Position numbers and translations under genes: made by a program
The notes under the pieces: model-generated
Seen by the model: only the letters and a program-made list of their open reading frames with translations
Told to the model about the DNA's origin: nothing
Databases searched by the model: none
From: Paludibacteraceae bacterium
GTDB lineage: Bacteria; Bacteroidota; Bacteroidia; Bacteroidales; Paludibacteraceae
DNA length: 52,896 bases
NCBI GenBank assembly: GCA_017471285.1
Contig: JAFUUZ010000018.1
Location: 1-52,896 of the forward strand
Direction: 5' to 3'
Shown here: positions 32,037 to 39,543 of the stretch, one piece after another
Layout: each line of letters starts with the position of its first letter
Numbering within the stretch: position 1 is the first letter of the stretch

Positions 32037-32993
32037 TTAATAATCGGCAATTTTTTCTTTCTTCTGGCACACAAATAGCCCCAAAATGATCAATCCTATT
32101 CCGATCCACTTGGCTACAGGGAGGTGTTCCCCGAAGAAAAGAAACATCCAAAGAGCCGTGAAAGCCGGCCGGATATTATTGAACGCATTGGCTTGCGTCA
32201 CTCCTACTTTCCGCAGGGCAAAACAAAAGAGGATAAATGCTGTTACGCTGGCAAAAACCGTGAGATACGAGACGCATATTAAAGCAGTGTTCAGTTCGGA
32301 ACCGAATGCCGTTGCTTGCGACCAATCCAGGGCTTTCAAGGCTTCCGGTCCTTCACGCAAAAACCAGATTGGCAGGAAGAAAAGCAGACTGATCAACTGG
32401 GTATAAAAAACAAAGGAAAGCGAACTGTATTTCAACGGTGCTTTGCGCATCATAATTGAGTCTATTACGGCAGCTGAAACAGCCGCAAAAGCCAGCAGAA
32501 TGCCCCAATAATTACCGATAGAGAAGTTCGAACTTCCGGCAAGTGAAAGGGCAAAAACGCCGCATGTAGAAACCAGAATACCTACAATATTGTATTTTGT
32601 TACTCTTTCCCTGAGCAGCACAGCTGCAAAAAGCGGGCTCAACAAAGGGGATGTAGAGAGCAAAGTCTCGGCTATCGTAGGGCTGTTGAGCGCATCGTAA
32701 GTGAATGTCTCCAGCAAATAATAGAGAAACGGCTGACAAAAGCCCGCAATAAGGAATAGCGGCAGGTCTTTCCATTCCATTCGCTGGAGGCAAAAGAGCG
32801 AATGCTTCCGTCTGACCAAACCTATAACGAGCATCAACAGCACAGAAGGCACGAACCGCAATACAATCATGGTGAAAGGCGGTAAGACAACCAGCGCATG
32901 TTTAATTGCAATCCCGCTCACCGACCAGATGAGCATTGCTACCACTAAAGCTGAGACGGCCACGAATTGTGTTCTATTCCTGCTAAACGGCAT
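32037..32993 (-). CDS. EamA/DMT family transporter
   Basis: 318 residues with ten membrane helices arranged as two EamA repeats (ALVVAMLIWSVSGIAIKHALVVLPPF.. and ..WGILLAFAAVSAAVIDSIMM..). The usual role is export or uptake of a small metabolite. From 32993 it overlaps the upstream acyltransferase gene by 49 nt; an internal ATG at 32936 would remove the overlap but cut the first helix. It is last of the GH3-HAD-PlsC run and ends just before the steroid-operon promoter. Substrate unknown. Confidence 0.87.
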   Translation of the reverse strand: MPFSRNRTQFVAVSALVVAMLIWSVSGIAIKHALVVLPPFTMIVLRFVPSVLLMLVIGLVRRKHSLFCLQRMEWKDLPLFLIAGFCQPFLYYLLETFTYDALNSPTIAETLLSTSPLLSPLFAAVLLRERVTKYNIVGILVSTCGVFALSLAGSSNFSIGNYWGILLAFAAVSAAVIDSIMMRKAPLKYSSLSFVFYTQLISLLFFLPIWFLREGPEALKALDWSQATAFGSELNTALICVSYLTVFASVTAFILFCFALRKVGVTQANAFNNIRPAFTALWMFLFFGEHLPVAKWIGIGLIILGLFVCQKKEKIADY

Positions 32994-33832
32994 ATGGTTG
33001 CGTGTGTTTCATTCAACAATCGTTCGACTTCCGTTGCTCGGGGTTTGGAAACATCCGGGTATATCGGAGCACCGATAACCACCTGGGTCAAGGGTTCGTC
33101 TTTCGGTCCCAGCAACCGCCATATTCCGGTTCTTGGGCGATAGGTAATGGCAAAAGGCAATATCGGCTTGTTGTACTTATAGGCCATAGTGAATGCCCCT
33201 TTCTGGAACGGTCTCAGGGGTTTATACCAGTCCCACCGTTTGGCTTCCGGGAAGATATGAAACCAATAGCCTTTCTCGTTGTATTTATCGAAAGCGGCAT
33301 TGAATGCTTTCATCGCGCTCAATCCGGCTTCGGGTGCCGGGATTGGCACTCCACCGACTATGCGGAGAAATATCTGGTCTTTTGTCCGGAAATTAGGAGC
33401 AAACATCGGGACACGCATGTGACAGGAAGCGTGAAAAGTGGTCAGCACAGAAGCGCAATCATGCCGGTAGCAATGGTTGGCAATAGTGATTGCTCCGCGG
33501 GAAAAATCGAATTGTTTGAGCCAGCGACGCACAGGACAGGACGTGCGGTGCCAGCGTTTTTCTCCTTCAATTTTCCACCGCAGACCGTACATGAGTCGCA
33601 AAATCCAGCCTAACGGCCTCAGCACGAAGAGGAAGCCGAGAGACATCAGCCTCTTATTCGCAGGAGACTCGTCGAAATACGGATAGGATGCATCTATCTC
33701 GCGATATTCACGGTCATAAACCGGTCTGTACAGCCCTACATACGGATCATCTTCCGGATAATCCGTCCTGACCGGAGGCACATACGTCCCGGGCGTTACC
33801 TTCAAATCTTTGTATCGCTTATTCATTTCCAT
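32945..33832 (-). CDS. 1-acylglycerol-3-phosphate acyltransferase-like protein
   Basis: 295 residues. ITIANHCYRHDCASVL holds the NHx4D-type motif (~140-145), WFHIFPEAKRWDWYKPLRPFQKGAF the Pro-Glu-Ala substrate loop and GAFTMAYKYNKPILPFAI the conserved strand, all typical of PlsC-type acyltransferases (compare the 12640 gene, which is only distantly alike). An unusually long N-terminal arm (~70 residues, DYPEDDPYVGLYRPVYDR) precedes the domain. It overlaps the HAD gene by 14 nt, so translation is probably coupled. Confidence 0.87.
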   Translation of the reverse strand: MEMNKRYKDLKVTPGTYVPPVRTDYPEDDPYVGLYRPVYDREYREIDASYPYFDESPANKRLMSLGFLFVLRPLGWILRLMYGLRWKIEGEKRWHRTSCPVRRWLKQFDFSRGAITIANHCYRHDCASVLTTFHASCHMRVPMFAPNFRTKDQIFLRIVGGVPIPAPEAGLSAMKAFNAAFDKYNEKGYWFHIFPEAKRWDWYKPLRPFQKGAFTMAYKYNKPILPFAITYRPRTGIWRLLGPKDEPLTQVVIGAPIYPDVSKPRATEVERLLNETHATICRLAGIEHNSWPSQL

Positions 33833-34478
33833 TGCCGATTAACATAAATTTTGCTCCTACTGCTCTTGCAGAAGCGCCGTCCTTATCGTCTCTGTCGCCC
33901 ACAAAAAGAGTCGTTTCGGGGTCGGCCTGTAATATCTCTAACACACGGCGTGCACAGGGTTCAGATGGTTTGAGAGCACCTAACTGCGGAGCAGAAACAA
34001 GCAGATCAAACGGCTTTGGATCTATACCCAAAGCCTCCAATTTGTCCGTCACTGCGCCATAATCGGAATAGATTGCGGTTTGCAATCCCCGCTCGCGGCA
34101 GATACGCAGCAGTTCTTTGGCCTCTGGCCGCACATGGTGGTATTTGCGGATCAGCCGCACCATCGTAGGCAGGTACACATAGTGATACCATTTTTCAGCT
34201 ATTCGAGGTCCCCACCAATGACCGCGGGACATGGTGGTGAAGAAAAAGCCGAAGAACTCCTCTTCCGAGGCAAAACGGACATAATGCGCGTTTCTGCGGG
34301 CAAAACGTTCCGCCATCAACAACGGCAGACACCACCAAAGGCGGCTTACCATCCGTGCTGCAAGACCGCGTTTGTCATACATCGTTCCGTCCAGGTCGAA
34401 AATGACCGTTTTTATATCAGCTTCTATGCCTGCGGTCTCTGGCTTTGCGGCGCTGGGCACGCTCTTTTCGTCTTTCAT
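33819..34478 (-). CDS. HAD-superfamily hydrolase
   Basis: 219 residues. TVIFDLDGTMYDKRG has the nucleophile Asp and its general-acid partner (DxDGT), VSAPQLGALKPS supplies the Lys of motif III, and LFVGDRDDKDGASARAVG is motif IV. A helical cap lies between. It is phosphatase-like in family; the substrate is unknown, but its place between a GH3 enzyme and an acyltransferase suggests a lipid or acyl-phosphate step. The first ~22 residues overlap the end of the GH3 gene by 62 nt and no later Met precedes the catalytic motif. Confidence 0.85.
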   Translation of the reverse strand: MKDEKSVPSAAKPETAGIEADIKTVIFDLDGTMYDKRGLAARMVSRLWWCLPLLMAERFARRNAHYVRFASEEEFFGFFFTTMSRGHWWGPRIAEKWYHYVYLPTMVRLIRKYHHVRPEAKELLRICRERGLQTAIYSDYGAVTDKLEALGIDPKPFDLLVSAPQLGALKPSEPCARRVLEILQADPETTLFVGDRDDKDGASARAVGAKFMLIGNGNE

Positions 34479-36267
34479 CTATCTTTTCTGCTCTGTTAAT
34501 GACTGTATCGCTGAATCGTTCGAAGCCGGACTCCAAACGTTGGAGAAGATTGAATTTCGTACGCCGTTTCTCATCCTGCATGAGGAGGTTGAATTTGAAT
34601 TGCCCGTCCCGGAAGCCGTCCTTGAGGCACGCAGCCTTAAAACGCGCGTACGCATTGGAAAGAAGAATATGCGTCTCGGGCGCATGCAGGCGGAAAGACT
34701 GGCGTTTGGATTCGTATTCCAGATTTATCTGCTGCAGTTTCTCGTCCACCGTCGCCGTGAACTCCTCCGCACGGGCCTGAGTAATCTTCTCGTCCTCAAA
34801 CTCGTAATAGAAATGATATTTGGACTCCTCCACATCTGCAAAACCGACAAAGAACTTTGTTTTGATCCCCATGGTTTCTTCCGCCTGGTGCACTGCGTCC
34901 ATAAATTGCGGTTCATATAATTTCTCTCCAGTCAGAGAGACAATGCCGTTCACCTTGGATACCATATGCACCGTCGGCGTCTCGCGGAACTTACCGCCTA
35001 CTTCCACCAGGTCATTCATGTTATACCGGAACAGACCGGAATAAGTGGTCACATAGGCGCAATAGCGTTTTCCCACCTCCAGTTCGTCTATCTGCAGAAA
35101 ATGTTTACGGGGATTGTCCAATTCGCTCTCTTCTACGAACTCGTAGTAATGGAACTGCGGGAAGAGAACAGACTCGTTCGTCTCGTCGAGCGAGAAACCG
35201 AAACGGCACTCCGTAGCTATATACCCCAGTTCTTGGTAGAAAGTCTTGTCCCAGTCGAACTGGTCCATATATTTGTCCATATAAATCTTGGTGTTGCCGC
35301 ATTTCCATGTACTCAGATATTGCAGCCACGGCCAGAAATCCCGGGGATACAGATGGCCCTTTTCGGCTAAGATTTGTCGCAATTCCTCCGCCCGCTCCGG
35401 TCTCGGTGATATGTACGCATCAAGCTCGGAACGAATCTCGAACGGAATATCCACATCTTCGCTGATTGTTCCTTTCTCTATATCGTTTATCATCTGCTCG
35501 GTATTCTCGTTGAGTGCCCGGAGAAGTTCCAGAATAGTGGAAGGATTTGCGGTAGCCCAAAGAGTCACGTCGCGGTGTTGCAAAGCCAGACGCATCAGTA
35601 CGTAATTGCGGGTGCCGTAATCAGGGATTGCCATTACTGACGCCGGCGCGGTATAATGCTTCTTGATAATGGGCGGTATGTCGCGTACAAGGACGCCGCT
35701 TACCGAGCCGTACAAAGTGCCGTCCGGGGCATAGCCTTCGCATTCCTTGCCGACTGTTGTAAAAATATGTCCGCCGAAGATGCGGTTGCGGTGTTTCACA
35801 AAATTCCAAGTCCAGATATGACTCATTTTGCCATATACGTCCTTGAGATATTTATGGGTCATGGGTATCCATTTCGGTTCGCTGGTGGTACCGGAAGTAG
35901 TGGCATACATGTCCGGTTTGCCCGGAAAAAGGACATCCTCCTCGCCGTTTTTATGACGCTCCACGTATGGACGGAGGCTCTCGAACGAATCGTTTACTGG
36001 AACATACAGACGGTACAGACGGAAGAAATCCTCCGCCGTTGTTGCTGACAGGATGCGGTCGAAATGATGTTCTTTCCCATAGACGGTATTACGGGAGATA
36101 GTGAGTATATCACGGAGGGTCTTCTCGGCGGCATGCCGCGGCTTGCGGCTCCAGAATCGCAAGCGGACTGTCTGCATTCCGCCAACAATAAAGAGCATGA
36201 TATTGATAATCCATGGATACGGCAGCGCACGACCGTTATTATCCAAATAGGGTTTTTCTTTAGCCAT
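34417..36267 (-). CDS. GH3 family acyl-adenylate-forming enzyme
   Basis: 616 residues. GH3 proteins of the ANL superfamily activate a carboxylic acid as acyl-AMP and join it to an amine. Visible segments: MYATTSGTTSEPKWIPMT (ATP-binding P-loop), ATECRFGFS (..ATE.. motif) and YCAYVTTYSGLFRYNMNDLVEVGGKF (YRxxxxD-like). Plant homologues conjugate hormones with amino acids; bacterial substrates are mostly unknown. A basic tail (RRKERAQRRKARDRR) ends it. It leads the GH3-HAD-PlsC-EamA run. Its 5' leader holds decayed copies of its own first codons. Confidence 0.9.
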   Translation of the reverse strand: MAKEKPYLDNNGRALPYPWIINIMLFIVGGMQTVRLRFWSRKPRHAAEKTLRDILTISRNTVYGKEHHFDRILSATTAEDFFRLYRLYVPVNDSFESLRPYVERHKNGEEDVLFPGKPDMYATTSGTTSEPKWIPMTHKYLKDVYGKMSHIWTWNFVKHRNRIFGGHIFTTVGKECEGYAPDGTLYGSVSGVLVRDIPPIIKKHYTAPASVMAIPDYGTRNYVLMRLALQHRDVTLWATANPSTILELLRALNENTEQMINDIEKGTISEDVDIPFEIRSELDAYISPRPERAEELRQILAEKGHLYPRDFWPWLQYLSTWKCGNTKIYMDKYMDQFDWDKTFYQELGYIATECRFGFSLDETNESVLFPQFHYYEFVEESELDNPRKHFLQIDELEVGKRYCAYVTTYSGLFRYNMNDLVEVGGKFRETPTVHMVSKVNGIVSLTGEKLYEPQFMDAVHQAEETMGIKTKFFVGFADVEESKYHFYYEFEDEKITQARAEEFTATVDEKLQQINLEYESKRQSFRLHAPETHILLSNAYARFKAACLKDGFRDGQFKFNLLMQDEKRRTKFNLLQRLESGFERFSDTVINRAEKIDERRKERAQRRKARDRRHRS

Positions 36268-36426
36268 ACATATAGTTTTTTTCTTTTGCTATACTTGCTA
36301 TATTGGTTTTTTCCTTCGCTATATAGGATTTTTCTTTTGCTATATTTGCTATATTAGGTTTTTCCCTTCGCTATATTAGTTTTTTTCTTTTGCCATAGCC
36401 ATATTACGGTTTTTCTTTAGCCATAG
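36268..36426. repeat. Leader array of decayed copies of the GH3 start region
   Basis: On the minus strand about seven ~21-nt units resemble ATGGCTAAAGAAAAACC-TATAT, the first bases of the GH3 gene (MAKEKPY). Some keep ATG and read MAKEKP-stop; others begin ATA. Two 9-nt half units are interspersed. Confidence 0.8.
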
Positions 36427-36447
36427 TATCGCAATTTACAATTCGCT

Positions 36448-36480
36448 GCAAAGGTACTGCTTTTTTTGCAAACATGCAAG
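36448..36480 (-). promoter_or_regulatory. Promoter of the GH3 operon
   Basis: -7 TACCTTTGC (complement of 36448-36456), 19-nt spacer, -33 CTTGC (complement of 36476-36480). The leader is ~175 nt and carries the whole start-copy array. Confidence 0.75.
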
Positions 36481-36525
36481 TGTTCGTAAATTTTTATAAA
36501 AAAAATTATTTTTTTGTCAAAAAAA

Positions 36526-36558
36526 TTTGGATATTTCATAAAAATGTATTATCTTTGC
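36526..36558 (+). promoter_or_regulatory. Promoter of a possible tiny RNA
   Basis: -33 TTTGG (36526-36530), 19-nt spacer, -7 TATCTTTGC (36550-36558). Confidence 0.7.
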
Positions 36559-36559
36559 A

Positions 36560-36607
36560 TCGTGTTTCTGTAGAACGCATTTCTGCGTCCGGAACACACC
36601 TTTTTTT
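36560..36607 (+). ncRNA. Candidate ~48-nt RNA or attenuator hairpin
   Basis: Right after the promoter: outer stem GTGTTTC/GGAACAC (36562-36568/36591-36597), inner stem ACGCA-TTTC-TGCGT (36575-36588), then seven T at 36601-36607. Promoter, structured body and terminator are complete but no ORF fits. It may be a very short sRNA or a premature-termination unit upstream of the FecCD gene. Confidence 0.55.
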
Positions 36608-36625
36608 CTCTCTTTTTTCCTCAAA

Positions 36626-36680
36626 TTAGTGCGTGATTAGTGCGTGATAAGTGCGAGATAAGTGCGTCATAAGTGCGAGA
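36626..36680. repeat. Period-11 array A in the FecCD upstream spacer
   Basis: Five exact 11-mers: TTAGTGCGTGA twice, TAAGTGCGAGA, TAAGTGCGTCA, TAAGTGCGAGA. Confidence 0.9.
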
Positions 36681-36702
36681 TAATAAGGTTAATTAGCACT
36701 CT

Positions 36703-36779
36703 GACTAACCCATGACCACACCTTGCAGAACCTCTGCCTAACCCTTGCCTAACCTTTGACTAAACCTTAACTAACCCTT
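36703..36779. repeat. Period-11 array B in the FecCD upstream spacer
   Basis: Seven 11-mers of the type GCCTAACCCTT (GACTAACCCAT, GACCACACCTT, GCAGAACCTCT, GCCTAACCCTT, GCCTAACCTTT, GACTAAACCTT, AACTAACCCTT). It ends 35 nt before the -33 element at 36815. Confidence 0.85.
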
Positions 36780-36814
36780 GTTTACCGACAAAATACTTCA
36801 AATTGTGATTTTTT

Positions 36815-36847
36815 TTTGCGTATATGCAATTTTTGTTGTAACTTTGC
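36815..36847 (+). promoter_or_regulatory. Promoter of the FecCD permease gene
   Basis: -33 TTTGC (36815-36819), 19-nt spacer, -7 TAACTTTGC (36839-36847). The start falls only ~7-10 nt before the ATG, so the mRNA is nearly leaderless. Confidence 0.75.
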
Positions 36848-36860
36848 GGGCTGAATTGCT

Positions 36861-37811
36861 ATGGAGAAACGGAACACAGGCATATTTATTGCATTAGCGG
36901 GGCTGTTGGCGGTCCTGTTTTGTTTGGATATATGCAGTGGCAGTATTTGGTTATGGCCGTGGGGAAATCTGACTCACATGGAGCAGAATATATTGCATGC
37001 CATCCGTCTGCCGAAGGCGGTAACCGCTATTCTTGCAGGTAGTGCCTTGTCTGTTTCGGGCTTGATCATGCAAACGCTCTTTCGCAACCCGCTTGCGGGA
37101 CCATACACATTGGGAGTATCCTCCGGCGCCAGTCTGGGGGTGGCATTTCTGACGATGTGGTCCTCTACGATGATCATGCTCCTTCCGGTCGCCGCCTGCA
37201 TAGGTGCCACCCTTGTTCTGCTTTTGGTGCTGGCTGTGAGCAGGAAAGTGACCGGCAATGTGAGTCTGTTGATTGTAGGAATGATGTTCGGCTCCATCGC
37301 CGGCGCGTTAGTCAGTCTGTTGCAGAATTTTGCTAATCCGGATGCGTTGAAACTATTCATTGTATGGACTTTGGGCAGTTTGAGCAGCGTAGGATGGAGC
37401 GATATGCAGATGATGATACCTATCTTGCTGACCGGTGCTCTTTTTGTATTATTAGCCCTCAAACCGCTTAATGGGTTGCTTTTAGGCGAAGACTATGCAC
37501 GCGGGCTGGGGATCCATGTGGAGCGGACGAGGCTCTATATCGTCTTGGCAACAGGGCTGCTGGCGGGAGGAGTTACGGCTTTCTGCGGTCCGATAGCTTT
37601 TATCGGCGTGGCAGTTCCGCATATAGCGAGGGGTATTTTCCGCACCTCCAACCACCGGGTAACAGTGCTGGCAAGCGCACTGATAGGAGCATGCTTGCTG
37701 TTGGTATGCGACGTATTGTGTTCGCTTTTCACTTACCCCTTGCCTATCTCTACCGTCTCCGCGTTGTTCGGTGCACCGGTGATAATTTGGATTGTCCTCA
37801 AAGGACGGTGA
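36861..37811 (+). CDS. FecCD/BtuC-type ABC transporter permease
   Basis: 316 residues, nine or ten membrane helices. IRLPKAVTAILAGSALSVSGLIMQTLFRNPLAGPYTLGVSSGASLG is the strongly conserved FecCD segment and FCGPIAFIGVAVPHIAR lies at the ATPase contact. It carries iron-siderophore, heme or cobalamin across the inner membrane together with a binding protein and an ATPase, neither of which is adjacent. It is followed 40 nt later by panB; a heptamer array fills the gap. Partners may be elsewhere in the genome; the TonB receptor at 26 kb is a possible outer-membrane partner, by inference only. Confidence 0.9.
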   Translation: MEKRNTGIFIALAGLLAVLFCLDICSGSIWLWPWGNLTHMEQNILHAIRLPKAVTAILAGSALSVSGLIMQTLFRNPLAGPYTLGVSSGASLGVAFLTMWSSTMIMLLPVAACIGATLVLLLVLAVSRKVTGNVSLLIVGMMFGSIAGALVSLLQNFANPDALKLFIVWTLGSLSSVGWSDMQMMIPILLTGALFVLLALKPLNGLLLGEDYARGLGIHVERTRLYIVLATGLLAGGVTAFCGPIAFIGVAVPHIARGIFRTSNHRVTVLASALIGACLLLVCDVLCSLFTYPLPISTVSALFGAPVIIWIVLKGR

Positions 37812-37823
37812 TAGATAATTTAC

Positions 37824-37851
37824 AATTGATAATTGATAATTGGTAATTGAT
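37824..37851. repeat. Period-7 array between the FecCD and panB genes
   Basis: AATTGAT, AATTGAT, AATTGGT, AATTGAT, ending at the panB ATG (37852). Confidence 0.9.
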
Positions 37852-38667
37852 ATGTCAGTACATGTACAAAACAGCCGTATGACAACGGCTAAGATTCGTC
37901 AGATGAAAGTTAACGGCGAAAAAATCGCCATGTTGACGAGTTATGATTTCACACTTGCTTCACTGGTAGACGAAGCGGGTATAGATATGCTTTTGGTGGG
38001 CGACAGCGCCAGCAATGTAGTATGCGGCAACCTGTACACCCTGCCGATCACCGTAGATGAGATGATTTTCCTTACCAAGGGTGTCGTACGTGCAGCGCGC
38101 CATGCGCTGGTGGTATGTGACATGCCTTTCGGCAGCTATCAGGTAAGCGAAGAAGAAGCAGTCCGTAACGCGATCAGGATTCTGAAAGAAAGCGGTTGCG
38201 ATGCCGTTAAGATAGAAGGCGGAGAGGAAATTGTACCGGCAATTCGTCATATGATCCGGGTCGGTGTACCGGTAATGGGCCATCTGGGACTGACGCCTCA
38301 AAGCGTGAACCAGTTCGGTGGCTACGGCCTGCGAGCCAAAGAGGAGGCGGAAGCGGACAAACTGCTGCATGACGCCAAACTGCTGGACGAAGCGGGATGT
38401 TTTGCCATCACACTGGAGAAAATACCTGCTGCCCTTGCTGAGAAAGTGACGAAAGCCGTCTCTTGCCCTGTTATAGGTATCGGTGCCGGAAACGGAACGG
38501 ACGGACAGGTTCTGGTGCTACACGACATGCTGGGACTGAACCAAGGCTTCAAACCCAAGTTCCTGCGCCATTTCGCATCGCTGGGAGACGAAATAAAAAC
38601 GGCCGTCGGTAATTATATCGAGGCCGTTAAAGACAGTTCTTTCCCTTCCGCAGAAGAGAGCTATTAA
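37852..38667 (+). CDS. panB: 3-methyl-2-oxobutanoate hydroxymethyltransferase
   Basis: First committed step of pantothenate synthesis: adds a hydroxymethyl group from methylene-tetrahydrofolate to 2-oxoisovalerate, giving ketopantoate. 271 residues from the ATG at 37852 (a TTG at 37840 lies in the heptamer array and is less likely). VDEAGIDMLLVGDSASNVVCG, VVCDMPFGSYQ, GCDAVKIEGGEE, VPVMGHLGLTPQS and VIGIGAG are the usual PanB segments with the Mg-binding Asp and Glu. The decameric cytoplasmic enzyme overlaps the convergent membrane-protein gene by 4 nt at the 3' end. Confidence 0.96.
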   Translation: MSVHVQNSRMTTAKIRQMKVNGEKIAMLTSYDFTLASLVDEAGIDMLLVGDSASNVVCGNLYTLPITVDEMIFLTKGVVRAARHALVVCDMPFGSYQVSEEEAVRNAIRILKESGCDAVKIEGGEEIVPAIRHMIRVGVPVMGHLGLTPQSVNQFGGYGLRAKEEAEADKLLHDAKLLDEAGCFAITLEKIPAALAEKVTKAVSCPVIGIGAGNGTDGQVLVLHDMLGLNQGFKPKFLRHFASLGDEIKTAVGNYIEAVKDSSFPSAEESY

Positions 38668-39410
38668 GGCATCATCTTCTCAATCTCAGCCGCTATCTCA
38701 TCCTTATAGGTATTACCTGTTTCCGGATTGATAGGCAGCGCGCCGAAATCAATGGTGATAAACGGATAGGTGCTATTGGACGTAACGAGTTTCAAATCCT
38801 TGCGTCCCATACGCACCTCCATTATCTCCTTGAACGGCAGGACGATACCTTGCGCATAGAGCAAGCCTTCCTCCCTGTTAGCCAGTACGTTACGGCTCAC
38901 AAGGATATCATGCTGGAACCATACTTCGTAGTTATCTCCCATCGTCTCTTTGATATACGCCAAGGCCTTGGGATTCAACTCTTTCGCTTCTCTTCTCCAT
39001 TGCTCGCGTTGCTGTTCGCGTTGCATAGCCGCCTCGTGGACATGTTCCTCGTTGGCGGTAACATAATCATCAATGGCAGCAATGTAGGATTTGGCGCGGC
39101 TGCGCAAACCGAACAAGATCAGTATATCTGCTATAAACACCACTCCCGGATAGGCAAGCGTTCCGTAATAGTCGCCTAACATGAAAGGAATAGGCAGATA
39201 GCAGAGGGTCAGAATCAAACTGACATACAGCAAAATGCGGCATTTGTTATGAGCATGACGGATGGCATGAATCGTCTGCTCGCGCGTAGCCTCACGCACC
39301 ACTTTCAACTGGTCACGGGCATCGAACCAATGCCATACCAGAAAGAACGACACCAGCATTAAGCCGATAAGAACAAAAATCAATAGATAAAGTAGAATTT
39401 CTAGTCTCAT
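38664..39410 (-). CDS. Membrane protein of unknown family
   Basis: 248 residues. An N-terminal helix (LLYLLIFVLIGLMLVSFFLVWHWF) and two more hydrophobic segments (~60-105) are followed by a Glu/Gln/Arg-rich, probably coiled stretch (EAAMQREQQREQWRREAKE) and a C-terminal alpha-beta domain in the cytoplasm (..GLLYAQGIVLPFKEIMEVRMGRKDLKLVTS..). This end resembles PH-like/YcxB-type domains. No catalytic motif is seen. It is divergent from galK, sharing an overlapping promoter region. Confidence 0.75.
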   Translation of the reverse strand: MRLEILLYLLIFVLIGLMLVSFFLVWHWFDARDQLKVVREATREQTIHAIRHAHNKCRILLYVSLILTLCYLPIPFMLGDYYGTLAYPGVVFIADILILFGLRSRAKSYIAAIDDYVTANEEHVHEAAMQREQQREQWRREAKELNPKALAYIKETMGDNYEVWFQHDILVSRNVLANREEGLLYAQGIVLPFKEIMEVRMGRKDLKLVTSNSTYPFITIDFGALPINPETGNTYKDEIAAEIEKMMP

Positions 39411-39457
39411 GGTGTATTTCTTTTAAAGTTAATTTCTTCGTTTTTGTCATTTTCGCG

Positions 39458-39490
39458 GCAAAGTTAATACTTTTTTTGCATATATCAAAA
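39458..39490 (-). promoter_or_regulatory. Promoter of the membrane-protein gene, overlapping the galK promoter
   Basis: -7 TAACTTTGC (complement of 39458-39466), 19-nt spacer, -33 TTTTG (complement of 39486-39490). Confidence 0.7.
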
Positions 39491-39507
39491 TTTTTTTGTA
39501 AATTTGC
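39475..39507 (+). promoter_or_regulatory. Promoter of galK-galM-GH2
   Basis: -33 TTTGC (39475-39479), 19-nt spacer, -7 TAAATTTGC (39499-39507). Its spacer contains the -33 element of the opposing promoter. Confidence 0.75.
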
Positions 39508-39543
39508 AGCAAAATTTATCATTTATACATAAATAATACCATT

